Shown here piece by piece: positions 46,335-58,820 of a stretch of 64,000 nucleotides of DNA. The stretch is from Yponomeuta sedellus (lineage: Eukaryota > Arthropoda > Insecta > Lepidoptera > Yponomeutidae), in the NCBI GenBank assembly GCA_934045075.1, contig OW203721.1, positions 3,173,997-3,237,996 of the forward strand, written 5' to 3'. The first letter of the stretch is position 1; the number at the start of each line of letters is the position of its first letter. The position numbers and the translations under genes were made by a program. Under the pieces are notes generated by a model, which had not been told where the DNA came from, did no database searches, and was given only the letters and a program-made list of their open reading frames with translations.

Positions 46335-46508
46335 TCAAGGCCAGGATGGTGGGTCACCTTCCTTCACCCGTCCTCCGTACAGGTGTGACCGATCCCTAAA
46401 GCTGGTCATCCTAAGGGTTTCTTGATCGTCCAGGTATTTACCAACAAAGTAGCCACTGAATGGGACTGCAAACCAGAGGTAGCGCGCGGTGATGCCAAAA
46501 AGGGCCAT
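46335..46508 (-). CDS. ND-MNLL: NADH dehydrogenase 1 beta subcomplex subunit 1 (NDUFB1 / ND-MNLL)
   Basis: A 57-residue protein with one N-terminal membrane segment (LFGITARYLWFAVPFSGYFVG) and the family signature that follows it: G..(L)D, then RMTSFRDRSHLYGG and a final W. In human NDUFB1 the same order reads GCYLD...RLTAFRNKSMLF...W, at the same length (57 aa). It is a supernumerary subunit of respiratory complex I in the inner mitochondrial membrane. I chose ATG 46,508 because it gives the family length and has a strong context (G at -3 and +4). A longer frame through ERAAEALE upstream lacks family similarity and overlaps the preceding cistron in another frame. Its start lies two bases after the stop of the upstream small ORF, which implies a shared transcript. 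Confidence 0.87.
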   Translation of the reverse strand: MALFGITARYLWFAVPFSGYFVGKYLDDQETLRMTSFRDRSHLYGGRVKEGDPPSWP

Positions 46509-46510
46509 TT

Positions 46511-46633
46511 CTAACGCTTCTGCTGCTCTTTCCACTTCCTTGTATGAGCCCAGTCAGCCCAGATGGCCGTGAGTGACAGGACCGGAAATGCGATGCTCAC
46601 AAAGTTCCTACGCAGGAACCCCCCAATCGCCAT
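46511..46633 (-). CDS. 40-aa membrane peptide, upstream cistron of NDUFB1 mRNA
   Basis: Starts MAIGGFLRRNFVSIAFPVLS, then has a hydrophobic stretch and a strongly basic tail (HTRKWKEQQKR) before the TAG. One membrane helix with a charged C-terminus resembles small accessory proteins of the mitochondrial inner membrane, but I cannot name it. The ATG lies four bases after an acceptor-like TTATTAATTGTAG|GTTT, so a 5' UTR intron is likely. Its context is weak (T at -3), which would let ribosomes leak to the NDUFB1 start. Codon use is GC-rich, like NDUFB1 and unlike the AT-rich flanks, which argues for selection on the peptide. Confidence 0.7.
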   Translation of the reverse strand: MAIGGFLRRNFVSIAFPVLSLTAIWADWAHTRKWKEQQKR

Positions 46634-46741
46634 AAACCTACAATTAATAAGTTTTGTTATTTCTGATTCGCAAAGTTGTGCATTATGTAACAGCAGTCTT
46701 TATCGCAAGTAGAATCCTTTTAAAAAGTCGTTACCTTACAG

Positions 46742-46968
46742 TTTACGATTTACAACACTTGCTAGAGCCCTTCTCTAAATATATTGGACCTCAATGCAAA
46801 GCATTACCGACTAATTCAGACCTTTTCGTCGAAATGGTAGAAGATCCCCACGTAGTCGTTTGGACCATAACTAAACATAACCTATTATTGTACGCTTGGA
46901 ATTATGCAGAAATATCTGCAGAGTTTCAACAGCTAAACTTCTACTCACCTAGACGTAAAATTACTTAG
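46742..46968 (+). CDS. Unrecognised terminal coding exon
   Basis: A possible acceptor, CGTTACCTTACAG|TT, leads in phase 1 into a 75-codon frame (VYDLQHLLEPFSKYIGPQCK ... FVEMVEDPHVVVWTITKHNL ... LNFYSPRRKIT) ending TAG. AATAAA follows only 17 bases later. The frame is open further 5' without an ATG, so it needs an upstream exon, which I could not find. The residue composition and the tight 3' signal look like a real last exon. The gene would run antisense across the 5' part of the NDUFB1 unit. No domain recognised; a transposon origin is not excluded. Confidence 0.5.
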
Positions 46969-46985
46969 TGATTCTTAATGTACAC

Positions 46986-46991
46986 AATAAA
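46986..46991 (+). terminator. Poly(A) signal of the unrecognised exon
   Basis: AATAAA 17 bp after the TAG stop at 46,968. Confidence 0.5.
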
Positions 46992-47120
46992 TCTACAAGT
47001 AATTATTTCAAGAAAATTTTTTTTTTAAGTTTTATTCACAGACTATATTGAATATTGATTGACCACAGAGCCGTAGAATACAATTTTCTTTTGTTTTCTA
47101 TCGACTTATTGATTGGCTCA

Positions 47121-48574
47121 GAACAATGAAGAATGATAACTTTAACTAATTTTGATTATTAGCACTCCATATTCTCTGTCAAAAATAAAAAATACTAGTG
47201 AAAGCATTACTTCGATAAGTTAATTAGTTTCCGATTTAGAAGTAAAACAAGTTGTAACCGTACGACGCGGGCCGCCTATTACGCTGTGACGTCATCGCAC
47301 AACACGCTCAGTCTGGCTCACTCAGTCCGCTCGTAGTCGCGCGCTCGTGCCGTCGAAATTCTTTTAAAAATGTCCAATCCAAATACTAGGAAATCAGACG
47401 TTAAAATGCGAAAAAATGGATATTTATAGAGTTTTAATAAAACTAAATTACATTAGGATAATTATAATTTATTATTATATTATTTTCAATGCACTAACCC
47501 GTGCTGAGCACAATTTTAAAATCCTATTTAGAGACTAAAAATTCCACCCATGCCGGGATTCGAACCCGCGACCTCTGGCTATCCGTGCCAGCGCTCTTTC
47601 CAACTGAGATAATGGAATAATGGGAGCTAATGAGTCGGCCATTAGCTCAGTTGGAAAGAGCGCTGGCACGGATAGCCAGAGATCGCGGGTTCGAATCCCG
47701 GCATGGGTGGAATTTTTAGCCTCTAAATAGGTTTATAAGATACTTTATTATTTTTGTCAAAAATATTTTCCTTCCAAAACTACACATTTTTCAAAAACCT
47801 CATCACAATATTCTTTATTATAAACTACTTAATGTACATCAACATTCCTTGAGGTTTCAAAGTCAACGTGTGCAATACAAAATAGGGCTTTTCTTTTCCC
47901 GGTGATTTCCATTTGTGTTTGTATCTGAGCATAATATTTTTTGCCTAGTTTACCTTTACGTAATAAAAGTGTTTGCCTTGGTTGGACACTTTACTTATTT
48001 AACGCAGTCATCAGTAAGCCCGTCAGGCGAGGCACCTATCGGGCCACTCATTCTTTAAAAAAAGACCAGATTCCACTATCTTTATAAAGTATATCTTCGC
48101 GACTTCCTTTATGAAATCCTTTTCTAATATTTTTCCTCTTTTAATACCATTCGTAGCACAACACAGATAAGAAAAATATTCGTATATCGAGTCGATGAAT
48201 GAAAACGTTCCCTTTCATTATGTTCGTTCAATAACCTAACAAAGATGAAATATGCAGAAATGTAGTGGCCACCTTCTACCACAAATTAGACAGAATTCTA
48301 CAAATAAAACAGATCAGGAGACAGCTGACAGTGCTTAAAATCAGAAAATCTCCTGATAAATTAGTAACGGCCAGCGCGGCGCGTTGTGACATGACTTCAC
48401 AAGCGGTCATGTAACTGTTAGCGGGACTCGATATTTTTCGTAACTTTGAATGGTTATAAAATCAAAACTACTTTTGACTTCAACAAAACCTAGTGTATTG
48501 TATACATACAGGCTTTACTGAGACAAGAGTTACAAGCGATTTGGCATACCTAGTAGCATTCTTCATTATTGTTC
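47121..48574 (-). mobile_element. ISL2EU-like element, copy 1 (decayed)
   Basis: Inverted ends AATGAAGAATG ... CATTCTTCATT. It aligns with 53,754-54,838 over most of its length. The minus strand at about 47,750-48,060 carries the same YqaJ-nuclease-like coding remnant, with more damage. It contains an inverted SINE pair (47,510-47,740) and about 190 bp near 48,240-48,430 that are absent from copy 2. TGACGTCA is at 47,287. Confidence 0.65.
47510..47740. repeat. Inverted pair of family A SINEs
   Basis: A minus-strand copy (47,510-47,610) and a plus-strand copy (47,637-47,735) face each other across about 26 bp. The arms are nearly identical over about 90 bp and would form a long hairpin. Confidence 0.85.
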
Positions 48575-48681
48575 AGAGTTGATGGGATCAAGTTGACCTA
48601 TTTTTAATTGTTCTGTGGACCTATTTCACTTATTATTGTTCTCTATATGTTTGTTATCAACAAATAAACAATATTGTTCTG

Positions 48682-48872
48682 GCATTAAAAAGTGAAAATT
48701 ACTTGGCTGAATTCCGCCAAAAATCCCACAATCACCATGCAGAAGACACCAATACTTGCTTGCTTCTGCTTGAAAAAGAAGGAGGGAGGGCGCGGACGGT
48801 GCATTGACTAACCGCATGGTGCTTGTGGGATTTTTGGCGGAATTTAGCAAAGTAATTTTCACTTTTTAATGC
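48682..48872. mobile_element. MITE with about 58-bp inverted repeats
   Basis: Left arm GCATTAAAAAGTGAAAATTA...CCGCCAAAAATCCCACAA. Right arm TTGTGGGATTTTTGGCGG...TAATTTTCACTTTTTAATGC. About 190 bp with an asymmetric centre. Confidence 0.87.
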
Positions 48873-50478
48873 TATTATGGATTTCCGCAAAGTAACGCAT
48901 GTTTCTATGCAATATTGTTCTGTAAAAAAAAATAGTAGGTACCCTACATAGTTATTTGCGAAACAACAACATTGCTCATTATGTGTGGCCCAACCTCAGA
49001 ACAACAGAACAATAAATTGTTCTGAGGGCCCAACCCTTTATTTCTAACATCAACCCTCAGAACAATAAAGTTATTATACTATTTTTTTTATTTTTTAGCC
49101 TTTGAATAGGTTTTTAAAATAAAGTTATTGTTCTGAGCATCAACCGTATTAGCTAGTAATGGACCAATAACAATGCGGAATAAAAATAACGCGATAAAGG
49201 AAACAAGTTCGCTCATCTTTTGTCTATGGTGATTCTACCTTTATGCTGGTCATCTTGGCTGGCCTGTGGTTGGTCGTGGGTTGGTCCATTGGCGAGGTTG
49301 ACGCAGCTGTGTTGCCAACGCCACGGTAATTACCATATTTTAGGGCTTTTTGTTGTTTTTCTGTTTAGCATGTCGATGTCGATGACAAGACATCATGGTG
49401 AAAGGATTTGCCAAGCAGGGTTAGGGATAAAACGTTTTTAATATTAGGATTTTTCCCCGCTCCCTATAATTTGAACTCTGTGGAGTCTTTAATATTCTTA
49501 TGGTTATAATATTCTTTAAAAGACACTTGTGGCCCAATCCTATAATATCTAGTACATATTGGGTGTATGTGATCCAGGAGTGGGTCGTTGTCCGACGACG
49601 AAACGCAACCGTTTTTTCTGGAACGAAAACCGGTCCTCGAAACGGTCCTCGTTCGCAACTGGTTTCATTGTATGCGAACGAGCAAGGCGCAGAGGACAGT
49701 CAAACGAGAGAAACTCTCGTTTCGTCTCGTCGACACTCGTCTCGAAGACTAGTAAAAGAAAAGGCTGCGGAATGAGGTTGAGGACTAGTTAACGTTTTTA
49801 GTTCGATTTCAATATTTTTTCTTTAAATTAATGAACTTCCCTTCATACTTTTCCAGGCTTAGGACTAAACATTAAAACTAAACTTTAACTTGAGTAAAAA
49901 ATTAATACAAAATTACATAATTAACATTCACAATCAGTAAGTAGCATTGAATTATTAATTCAAACTGAAAAAATGTAAACAATAACCGTCACCCACGAGC
50001 TGCGCGATCGAGCGAGCGAGCGTTGCGACTCGTTGCCATTTATTGCTAAACGACATTAGACGCTATACCAACGACATTAAGATACACAGCAATGACCACT
50101 TTGCGAACGAGACGAAATGACGAAACATCGGAAAAAATAAGTTGTTTTACACAATATTCGACTGTATACTCATCGACATAAAGATTACGTTATTGTATCA
50201 CAGACCAAAACGAACGGAACGAGCAAGGAGCCGACGACGACGTCGCAATGATGATTAATATAGCATTAAAGGACATATCCGCGTCAAACAATCTAAGTAC
50301 TGGTCTCGCGACGAACAAACGCTGGCACTGCTTTAGAATCGCTGGCACTGCTTTAGAATGAAACGTGAAACGGTCCTATCGTCGCGGAACACAAAACGGT
50401 CTTATAAAACGGTTCGTCTTTGCAACGATCACGCGTAATGTGATCACGTCGTGCTCACGATGTAACAATAAATATTAT
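48873..50478. other. No gene seen
   Basis: Contains repeated 'CAGAACAATAA' motifs (48,990-49,135), a scrap of SINE A tail (TTAGCCTTTGAATAGG near 49,098), and at 49,590-49,760 a patch of CGAAAC/CGTTTC-rich sequence with no recognisable coding content. Confidence 0.45.
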
Positions 50479-52796
<2,318 letters not shown>

Positions 52797-53637
52797 CTGA
52801 TTATCTTTTTTTACAATCAGTATAATAGCATATAGATGAAAATGTTTGAACTTATCTGATAATAATTAAAGGTGCATAATATTTAAGATAATTCCGTACG
52901 ATTAAAAAATTAAAACGTGATGTATCACCCAAAATATGCTTACGTTTTGTTTCCATTTGCGGTTAAAATATTACAATTTCCTATGTTGAGTTCAAACAAC
53001 AAGCACTATTTCAAAGATTTAGACTTCGTTAAACGGGTATTTACAAACTGTCAAATGCATACGTACGGTGCCACGATCTAATCTGTTCAAATGATAGCGG
53101 CGCTAGTGGAGAATTTGGGGTGCCATTTAACAAAATTTACCTGGAAAAAAATGGAAAATTTAAAGTCAAAGACCCGTCTTTAAATGTAAATAAAATATAT
53201 CTATAAATCAACAGGCAGCGGAATGGTTTTTTTCAATATGGCGGTTGACAAGGCCGTAGTTACAATTTTGCCCACCTGAACAGATAACTTGGGGGCACTG
53301 TACCTATTTTGACACTGGAGTCGTCTAAATGCTTTACTCGGGATAATGGAAAGTTACGTAATATCTTACAGTTCTTGCTGGAGAATGGCTTAGCCTTAGT
53401 ATAGTTCTAGCGTAATTGTAATTTCTTGTATACATAATAATATGATGAAAGTCCATGATTAATTAAACGATAAAATCGAATACGAATACAATAAAAAGTA
53501 GAAAAACGCTAAATAATCTGTCTCTCAAGATATAATAAAATAATTCTCTAGAAAAGAATAGTGGACTAAGATCATGGAAACTAGACACTTACATTTTATT
53601 AAACTTATTCTAATACATGTTTTTTTAATTAGAAATC
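52797..53637. other. No gene seen
   Basis: AT-rich. No exon or repeat family recognised. Confidence 0.5.
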
Positions 53638-53692
53638 TGAAGGGGAGGCCTTTGCCCAGCAGTGGGACACAGCCATGGCTAATTAAATTAAT
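53638..53692 (+). repeat. LINE 3' tail scrap
   Basis: 'GAAGGGGAGGCCTTTGCCCAGCAGTGGGAC' corresponds to the EAFAQQWD-like end of RTE polyproteins. Confidence 0.65.
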
Positions 53693-53753
53693 ACATGTAA
53701 TCAAAGAAAAAATATTGCAGTGTTTTTGATATTGGGTTCGGGAACTTGGCTTG

Positions 53754-54838
53754 GCGCAATGAAGAATGTTAACTAATTTTGATTATTAGCACTCCATATT
53801 CTCTGTCAAAAATAAAAAATACTAATGAAAGAATTACGATACGTTAATTAATTTCCGATTTAGAAGTAAAACAAGTTGTAACCGTAGGACGCGGGCCGCC
53901 GGTTACGCTGTGACGTCATCGCACAACACGCTCAGTCTGGCTCACTCAGTCCGCTCGTAAATTATACCTAAATACTTTTAAAAATGTTCAATCCAAATAC
54001 TAGGAAATCATGTGTTGTGCCTAAATATAAAAATACAACTACTAATTCGCCGGAAAACTTCTTTTTTAACTTCAAAAAGACGTTAAAATGCGAAAAAAAA
54101 TTATATTTATAGAATTTTAATAAACCTATATTTCATTAATATAATGATATTTTATTATTTTTGTCAAAAATATTTTCCTTCCAAAACTTTACACCTTTTT
54201 CAAAAAGCTCATCACAATATTCTTTATTATAAACTACATAATGCACATCAACATTCCTTGAGGTTTCAAAGTCAACGTGTGCAATAAAAAATAGCGCTGT
54301 CTTTTTCCGGTGATTTCCATTTGTGTTTGTATCTGAGAATAATATTTTTTGCCTAGTTTACCTTTACTATAATCTATAATAAAAGTATTTGCCTTGGTTG
54401 GACACTTTACTTCTATAATGCAGTCATTAGTACGCCCGCAAGGCGAGGCACCTATCAGGCCACTCATTCTGTAAAAAAAGACCAGATTCCACTATCTTTA
54501 TAAAGTGTATCTTCGCGACTTCCTTTATGATATCCTTTTCTAATATTTTTCCTCTTTTGATAGCACTCGTAACGATAACACAGATAAGAAATATTCGCAT
54601 ATCGAGTCGATGAATGAAAACGTTGCCTTTCATTATGTTCGTTCAATACCTGACGTCACAAGCGCTTATGTGACTTTTAGCGGGACTCGATATTTTACGT
54701 AACTTTGAATGCCTATAAAATCAAAACTACTTGGTATTTTTGACTACAACAAAAAATTGTGTATTTGTATACACAGGCTTACTGAGACAAGCGTTTCAAG
54801 CGATTTGGCATAACTAGTAACATTCTTCATTTGTGCGC
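53754..54838 (-). mobile_element. ISL2EU-like element, copy 2
   Basis: About 1.08 kb with imperfect inverted ends (GCGCAATGAAGAATGTTA / TAACATTCTTCATTTGTGCGC). A palindrome-proximal TGACGTCA is at 53,911. It encodes a YqaJ-like nuclease fragment on the minus strand. It ends 468 bp upstream of the Not1 start codon. The superfamily call rests on the YqaJ association known for ISL2EU elements; no transposase was found. Confidence 0.62.
54234..54633 (-). pseudogene. YqaJ-type exonuclease fragment, frameshifted
   Basis: Two overlapping minus-strand frames. The upstream one (to 54,427) contains EKDIIKEVAKIHFIKIVESG and LFLQNEWPDRC. The downstream one contains GASPCGRTNDCIIEVKCPTK and YYSQIQTQMEITGKRQRYF. 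The EVKCP motif and the later Q.Q...TG helix are characteristic of YqaJ/lambda-exonuclease-like nucleases. One frameshift separates the halves near 54,430-54,465, and an N-terminal region is missing. In ISL2EU transposons such a nuclease is the second encoded protein. Confidence 0.68.
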
Positions 54839-55298
54839 CTAGATTTAAAATATACCATCAAATTAACGTTAGTATATCCACACATTTGGTTAAGAATATC
54901 TGCAACACTATAAACGTTGGTTAATTTTTTTAAGTTTTTGCTGGTATTTTTCCACACATAAATACTAAACACGGATTTTATTACATGTATTAAATATTTT
55001 TGTTGGTAACACTGGCGTAGTTCCAAAACGATGAACGAAACGACTCGAAGAAAAGAAAAAGGCATTTTCGGATACTGCGTCATCATCAGTTATTGACGAT
55101 TCCTCGTTTCTTCATTTTCAGACATCAGTGTCCCGTGATTATGATGTTGTAATGAAGTGATAAACAGTATTGGTGATGTTGGCCTCAGGCTCGTTTTTAT
55201 TTCGTAAAAAAACTGTTAAAGGACACACTTTTACCGTAGTAATCCGTCAAAAATCGAGAAAGCTTCAAACGTGTTTGAAGCTTTCGGTTTCGCTTTAG
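54839..55298. other. Presumed Not1 promoter and 5' UTR
   Basis: The interval between the transposon end and Not1. A 90-codon minus-strand frame (54,814-55,086) has no recognised domain. No TATA box or initiator can be assigned with confidence. Confidence 0.4.
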
Positions 55299-55310
55299 AT
55301 GGAACTATGA
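55299..55310 (+). promoter_or_regulatory. Minimal uORF overlapping the Not1 start
   Basis: ATG GAA CTA TGA (Met-Glu-Leu-stop). The TGA overlaps the Not1 ATG as ATGA. The context of the uORF ATG is moderate (T at -3, G at +4); that of Not1 has A at -3. Confidence 0.6.
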
Positions 55311-55408
55311 ACCTGGACCCCTTAACTTTTAGCTTATATCAAATAAATTTTCTCGTTGCGAATTTAACCAAGAAGAATTTCAAGCAGACAAGCCAAGAAT
55401 TGACTCAG
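55307..55408 (+). CDS. Not1: Not1 / CNOT1, first coding exon
   Basis: Thirty-four codons: MNLDPLTFSLYQINFLVANL and then TKKNFKQTSQELTQ. Human CNOT1 begins [20 protein letters not shown] and then TKKNYRASQQEIQ, so the start is fixed by homology. It ends in phase 0 at CAG|GTGAGT. CNOT1 is the large cytoplasmic scaffold of the CCR4-NOT deadenylase complex, which shortens mRNA poly(A) tails and represses translation. Only the extreme N-terminus is in this window; the rest of a protein of about 2,300 residues lies to the right. Intron 1 is 7.5 kb, long for an otherwise housekeeping gene, and full of SINEs. Confidence 0.95.
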
Positions 55409-56519
55409 GTGAGTGCGAATTATTGCATCTTTGTTTTCAACTGTCGCCATATTGTAGACGATGGCATCATGTGCTCTTTGGAAATAATTCCTAAAATTCG
55501 AAAGCAATCGTTTTATCATGAAATGCTTCAGTAATCATGTACTGCATTATTCATTCGTGTACTAGGTAACTGGTATAAAGATAGCATGAAAGTATTTTGA
55601 GAACAGATTTGATGACCCTGCAAGCAGTTTTGTCGCCACTCGATGCGTATTGTACGATACGTATAAATGGTATGTTTTTATTTACATAACATATTGTTCT
55701 ATTTTCGATACAAGCTTGCGTCATTATAATTACCTGTGTTTCTAGTGTAAAGCCGGTCGCTGTTTGTCTCAGTGATTTTCCATATCATTGCAAACTGTCT
55801 TGTTAGCTATTAGTAAACATGCCATCCTTGTTTTACTTGAGAAACTGCCATTCAGCCATCCTGTACTCACACCTACCTATCTTTGCAAATGATAGTAAAT
55901 GAAGATTGTCATTGATACACCTAAGTTGCGGCTATTTGCAAATGAGAGTTACTAAACCGTAAACCAAATCAAAACTGGCATGGCATTACACAAATACTAT
56001 TAATTTCATATTATCAGTAATATTTAACGAGGTATGCCCTCTCAGAGAAGTAACAAGGTAAGCCCGTCACTCATTGGGCAATGAGATATTAAATGTCAAG
56101 ATCAGACAAAAATTGCAGTTGCATTGAATCTGCTAAAAACAATATTAGACTGATTAGCCCGAAGAGTTTTTTTTAAATCTTTATTTAAGGGTTTGGTCAC
56201 AAAGTGATCCTGTCACCCAAATATAACACATTGTGATTCTAACAAATTGATAAAATTAACGAACCATAATATTAAACTAATCTTCTTAATCTAAGTGCGA
56301 CCTTAACTAATGTAAGTACAGACTTAGCCGCAGCTGACATTGGAGAGGCCAAAGCGATGTTACATACAGCCACCTATTTTGAATAGATAACTGCAACATA
56401 GCTGGCATCGAAGAGAGTTAAAAGCATTGATGTTAACTACTTAATCCACAAACAAGGATAGCTTAAGTGGTTTTCTTAGGCCTTTTGATCAACAATAATT
56501 TACATAGTGTCTAGAGGGA
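55409..56519 (+). other. Not1 intron 1, 5' part
   Basis: No exon or repeat recognised. Confidence 0.55.
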
Positions 56520-56878
56520 ATCATCATCAACCCATTATGTCCCCACCGAGAGGCACGGGTGTCTTCCGTGAGGAAGGTATAGGCTATACTCCACCACGGG
56601 TGCCATGTCTGGATGGTGGAAGCTTGCAAGACTAGTGGCTGGTCTTACTGTCAGAAGTTTTCAAGCCGTAAGGCCTCTGACTTGGCTTAACGACTGCCAT
56701 CTTTCGATGGCAGCCGGCACCAACTGCTTTACGTGCCTTGCGAAGCATGGAACCGCTCGGAAAAATGCCACTAGTGTTAGCCATAGACGGGTTACCCATC
56801 AATGAACCGAACGCGTCCTGTGTTGCTTAACCTTCATGATCGTTTAAGATCACTCAGGCAGCCGGGGCTACGAGTGAT
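56520..56878 (-). repeat. 5S rRNA-derived SINE
   Basis: Reverse copy in Not1 intron 1. The body is well preserved ('GCCATGTCTGGATGGTGGAA' side to 'GTTGCTTAACC'); the 5S-like head is diverged. Confidence 0.82.
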
Positions 56879-58369
56879 TCTAGTTACTACTAGAGGGAAT
56901 ACCTATCAATATTAGGCCGGTGACTGAGAAGCCACGTAGCCAGGAAGAACACTAATCACTAAGTATGTAACTTTTTGGATTGAAATCCAGTAGTAGATTT
57001 ACATAGTTGTATGTTTAAACAGGTCACACACACCTGTTGAGTTCAGACCGCTCAGAGAGAGAGAGAGGAAGTATATGTTTATCACTAGGTAAGTCTACGA
57101 TGTACCATAACTTTCAGGCCATTGGCCTGGGAAGATGCATTTTTAGTGCAACTAGTTTTATGACAAGATATTTTTATTTTTAAAGATGTCAGTTTTTGTG
57201 GCTTAAAGTAGAATTACTTCAATACAAACCAAATGGACAAATGACAAAGTGTGAAATCCTGCAACCCTTTTTTGTACACTGCTTGCGATTTTTTAGTTAG
57301 ATAAACTGATGCCTCCAAACTTATTGCACATCAATTGCCTCTTAACGCAAGCAATTGACCTGTCATTTTGAAATGATCAGAGTTCTAAGCCAAAGTGTTG
57401 TGCTCTTTTTGGTATCATTCAATCAAATTCACCTTTAATTTATGCAATACATGGCTAAGCTACTGGCCACTGCAAAGATGCAGCTCATTTCTTTTTTACT
57501 TTATTGTGCCATAAAAATCAAAGCATAAAGTCTAAAGAACCAGTTTTTTAAACCACCCACTTTTTCACAATCTCCAAGTGAACTATTGTTAGCTTGATTA
57601 TCCACAACGTTTTTTTGTGGTTTTTAGTTAAGCGACAATTAACTTCGCATTAGTGCAGTGGATCGTTACTAGACGCATTGTCTATTCTTCTTCGTCTTTG
57701 TCATAGGGGTGTTATCTATTAGTGAAACCTGAGGCTTTTTACCTTCTTCTTCAAGCACTGTACCTACCAAGTTAAATTGATTGCCAGCAAGTTTTCTTTT
57801 ATTTATTGTTATTTTATTTCAACAAGTTGAGTTATTAACAGTCAATAAAACAAATCGGTATAACTCGCTATGCGATCTCATTCGCGCGAGGTTCATATTT
57901 GATTCGCGCGTGGCTATACAATAATATTTAAGTGTTGATGATGATAATTTCGTGTTATCATAGGTCTCCTAGAAGAGATCTCCATTTCTAGCAGTATTTT
58001 TAAGTATTATTTCATGTAATATATAATTAGATATATTCTTGCAACCATTCCCTGTAGTTGGAAGCAATTAGCAAGTATATAGTTACATACTTGCTACTTC
58101 ATCCGATTCACTTATTGATGTTCGTGCAATCCACAACCGACACAATTCGTGGGGCAACTCCCTGACAAAGTTGGTTCTAAACAAAGAACGCACCATGCAC
58201 TGACACTTTACCAACATGTTTCAACATGTATTCATTCAACAACTTCAATGCTTGAAATTGTAGTAATTAAGCCCATACTCTCTGTCTCTCTCTGAGAGAA
58301 GGCCTGTGCGCTGCAGTGGAACCTATACTTACTTATACATACAGGCTACATATAAAGAAAATTGTTTTG
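56879..58369 (+). other. Not1 intron 1, middle part
   Basis: Mostly unannotated. A LINE tail scrap, 'GAAGGCCTGTGCGCTGCAGT', lies near 58,298. Confidence 0.5.
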
Positions 58370-58465
58370 GTCAATTGGTAGAGCGCTGGTACGGATAGCC
58401 AGAGGTTGCGGGTTCGAATCCCGGCATGGGTGAAATTTTTAGCCTCTAAATAGGTTTTTAAAATT
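58370..58465 (+). repeat. tRNA-headed SINE, family A
   Basis: GGTCAATTGGTAGAGCGCTG, GGTTCGAATCCC and the usual tail. The first bases of the head are altered. Confidence 0.78.
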
Positions 58466-58721
58466 GTTTTATTTGTTTAAAGTTCAACGTCTCTGACCTA
58501 CTTCAGTGTGATGATGAGTTTGATGAAACGAGCGAACAGTCGTCAGTTAATCAATAAAGTAGATACCTAATTATTAGTAAACCTATCTAGTATATAGCAA
58601 AATAGATTAGTGGCAAAGCGAACGTGTTTTTTGTATGCTACCCTTAAGAGCTCCATGCCACCAATGGAAATTATTCAAATATTTTAACGATTATGGAAAC
58701 AAATCATATCTTTTTTTACAG

Positions 58722-58820
58722 ATGGTTTTTCAAAAGGTATTAGACCAATCTATTAAACTTGTTCTTAAGGAGCTCCACTCGGCTTATGGGCCTCCATATA
58801 CTGTAACACTCACCACCTAA
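58722..58820 (+). CDS. Candidate alternative terminal exon in Not1 intron 1
   Basis: A very good acceptor (TATCTTTTTTTACAG|ATGG) opens a 32-codon frame (MVFQKVLDQSIKLVLKELHS ... VTLTT) to a stop. It would join Not1 exon 1 in phase 0 and truncate the protein. No poly(A) signal follows closely and there is no domain match, so it may simply be a chance frame. Confidence 0.2.
   Translation: MVFQKVLDQSIKLVLKELHSAYGPPYTVTLTT

Noticed and set aside
46509..46535. Longer NDUFB1 start (MERAAEALE...)
   Set aside because: These residues come from the upstream cistron's DNA read in another frame. The family length and the strong context favour ATG 46,508.
49500..49792. Arg/Ser-rich frames in CGAAAC/CGTTTC-rich DNA
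   Set aside because: Composition follows short imperfect nucleotide repeats. No family recognised.
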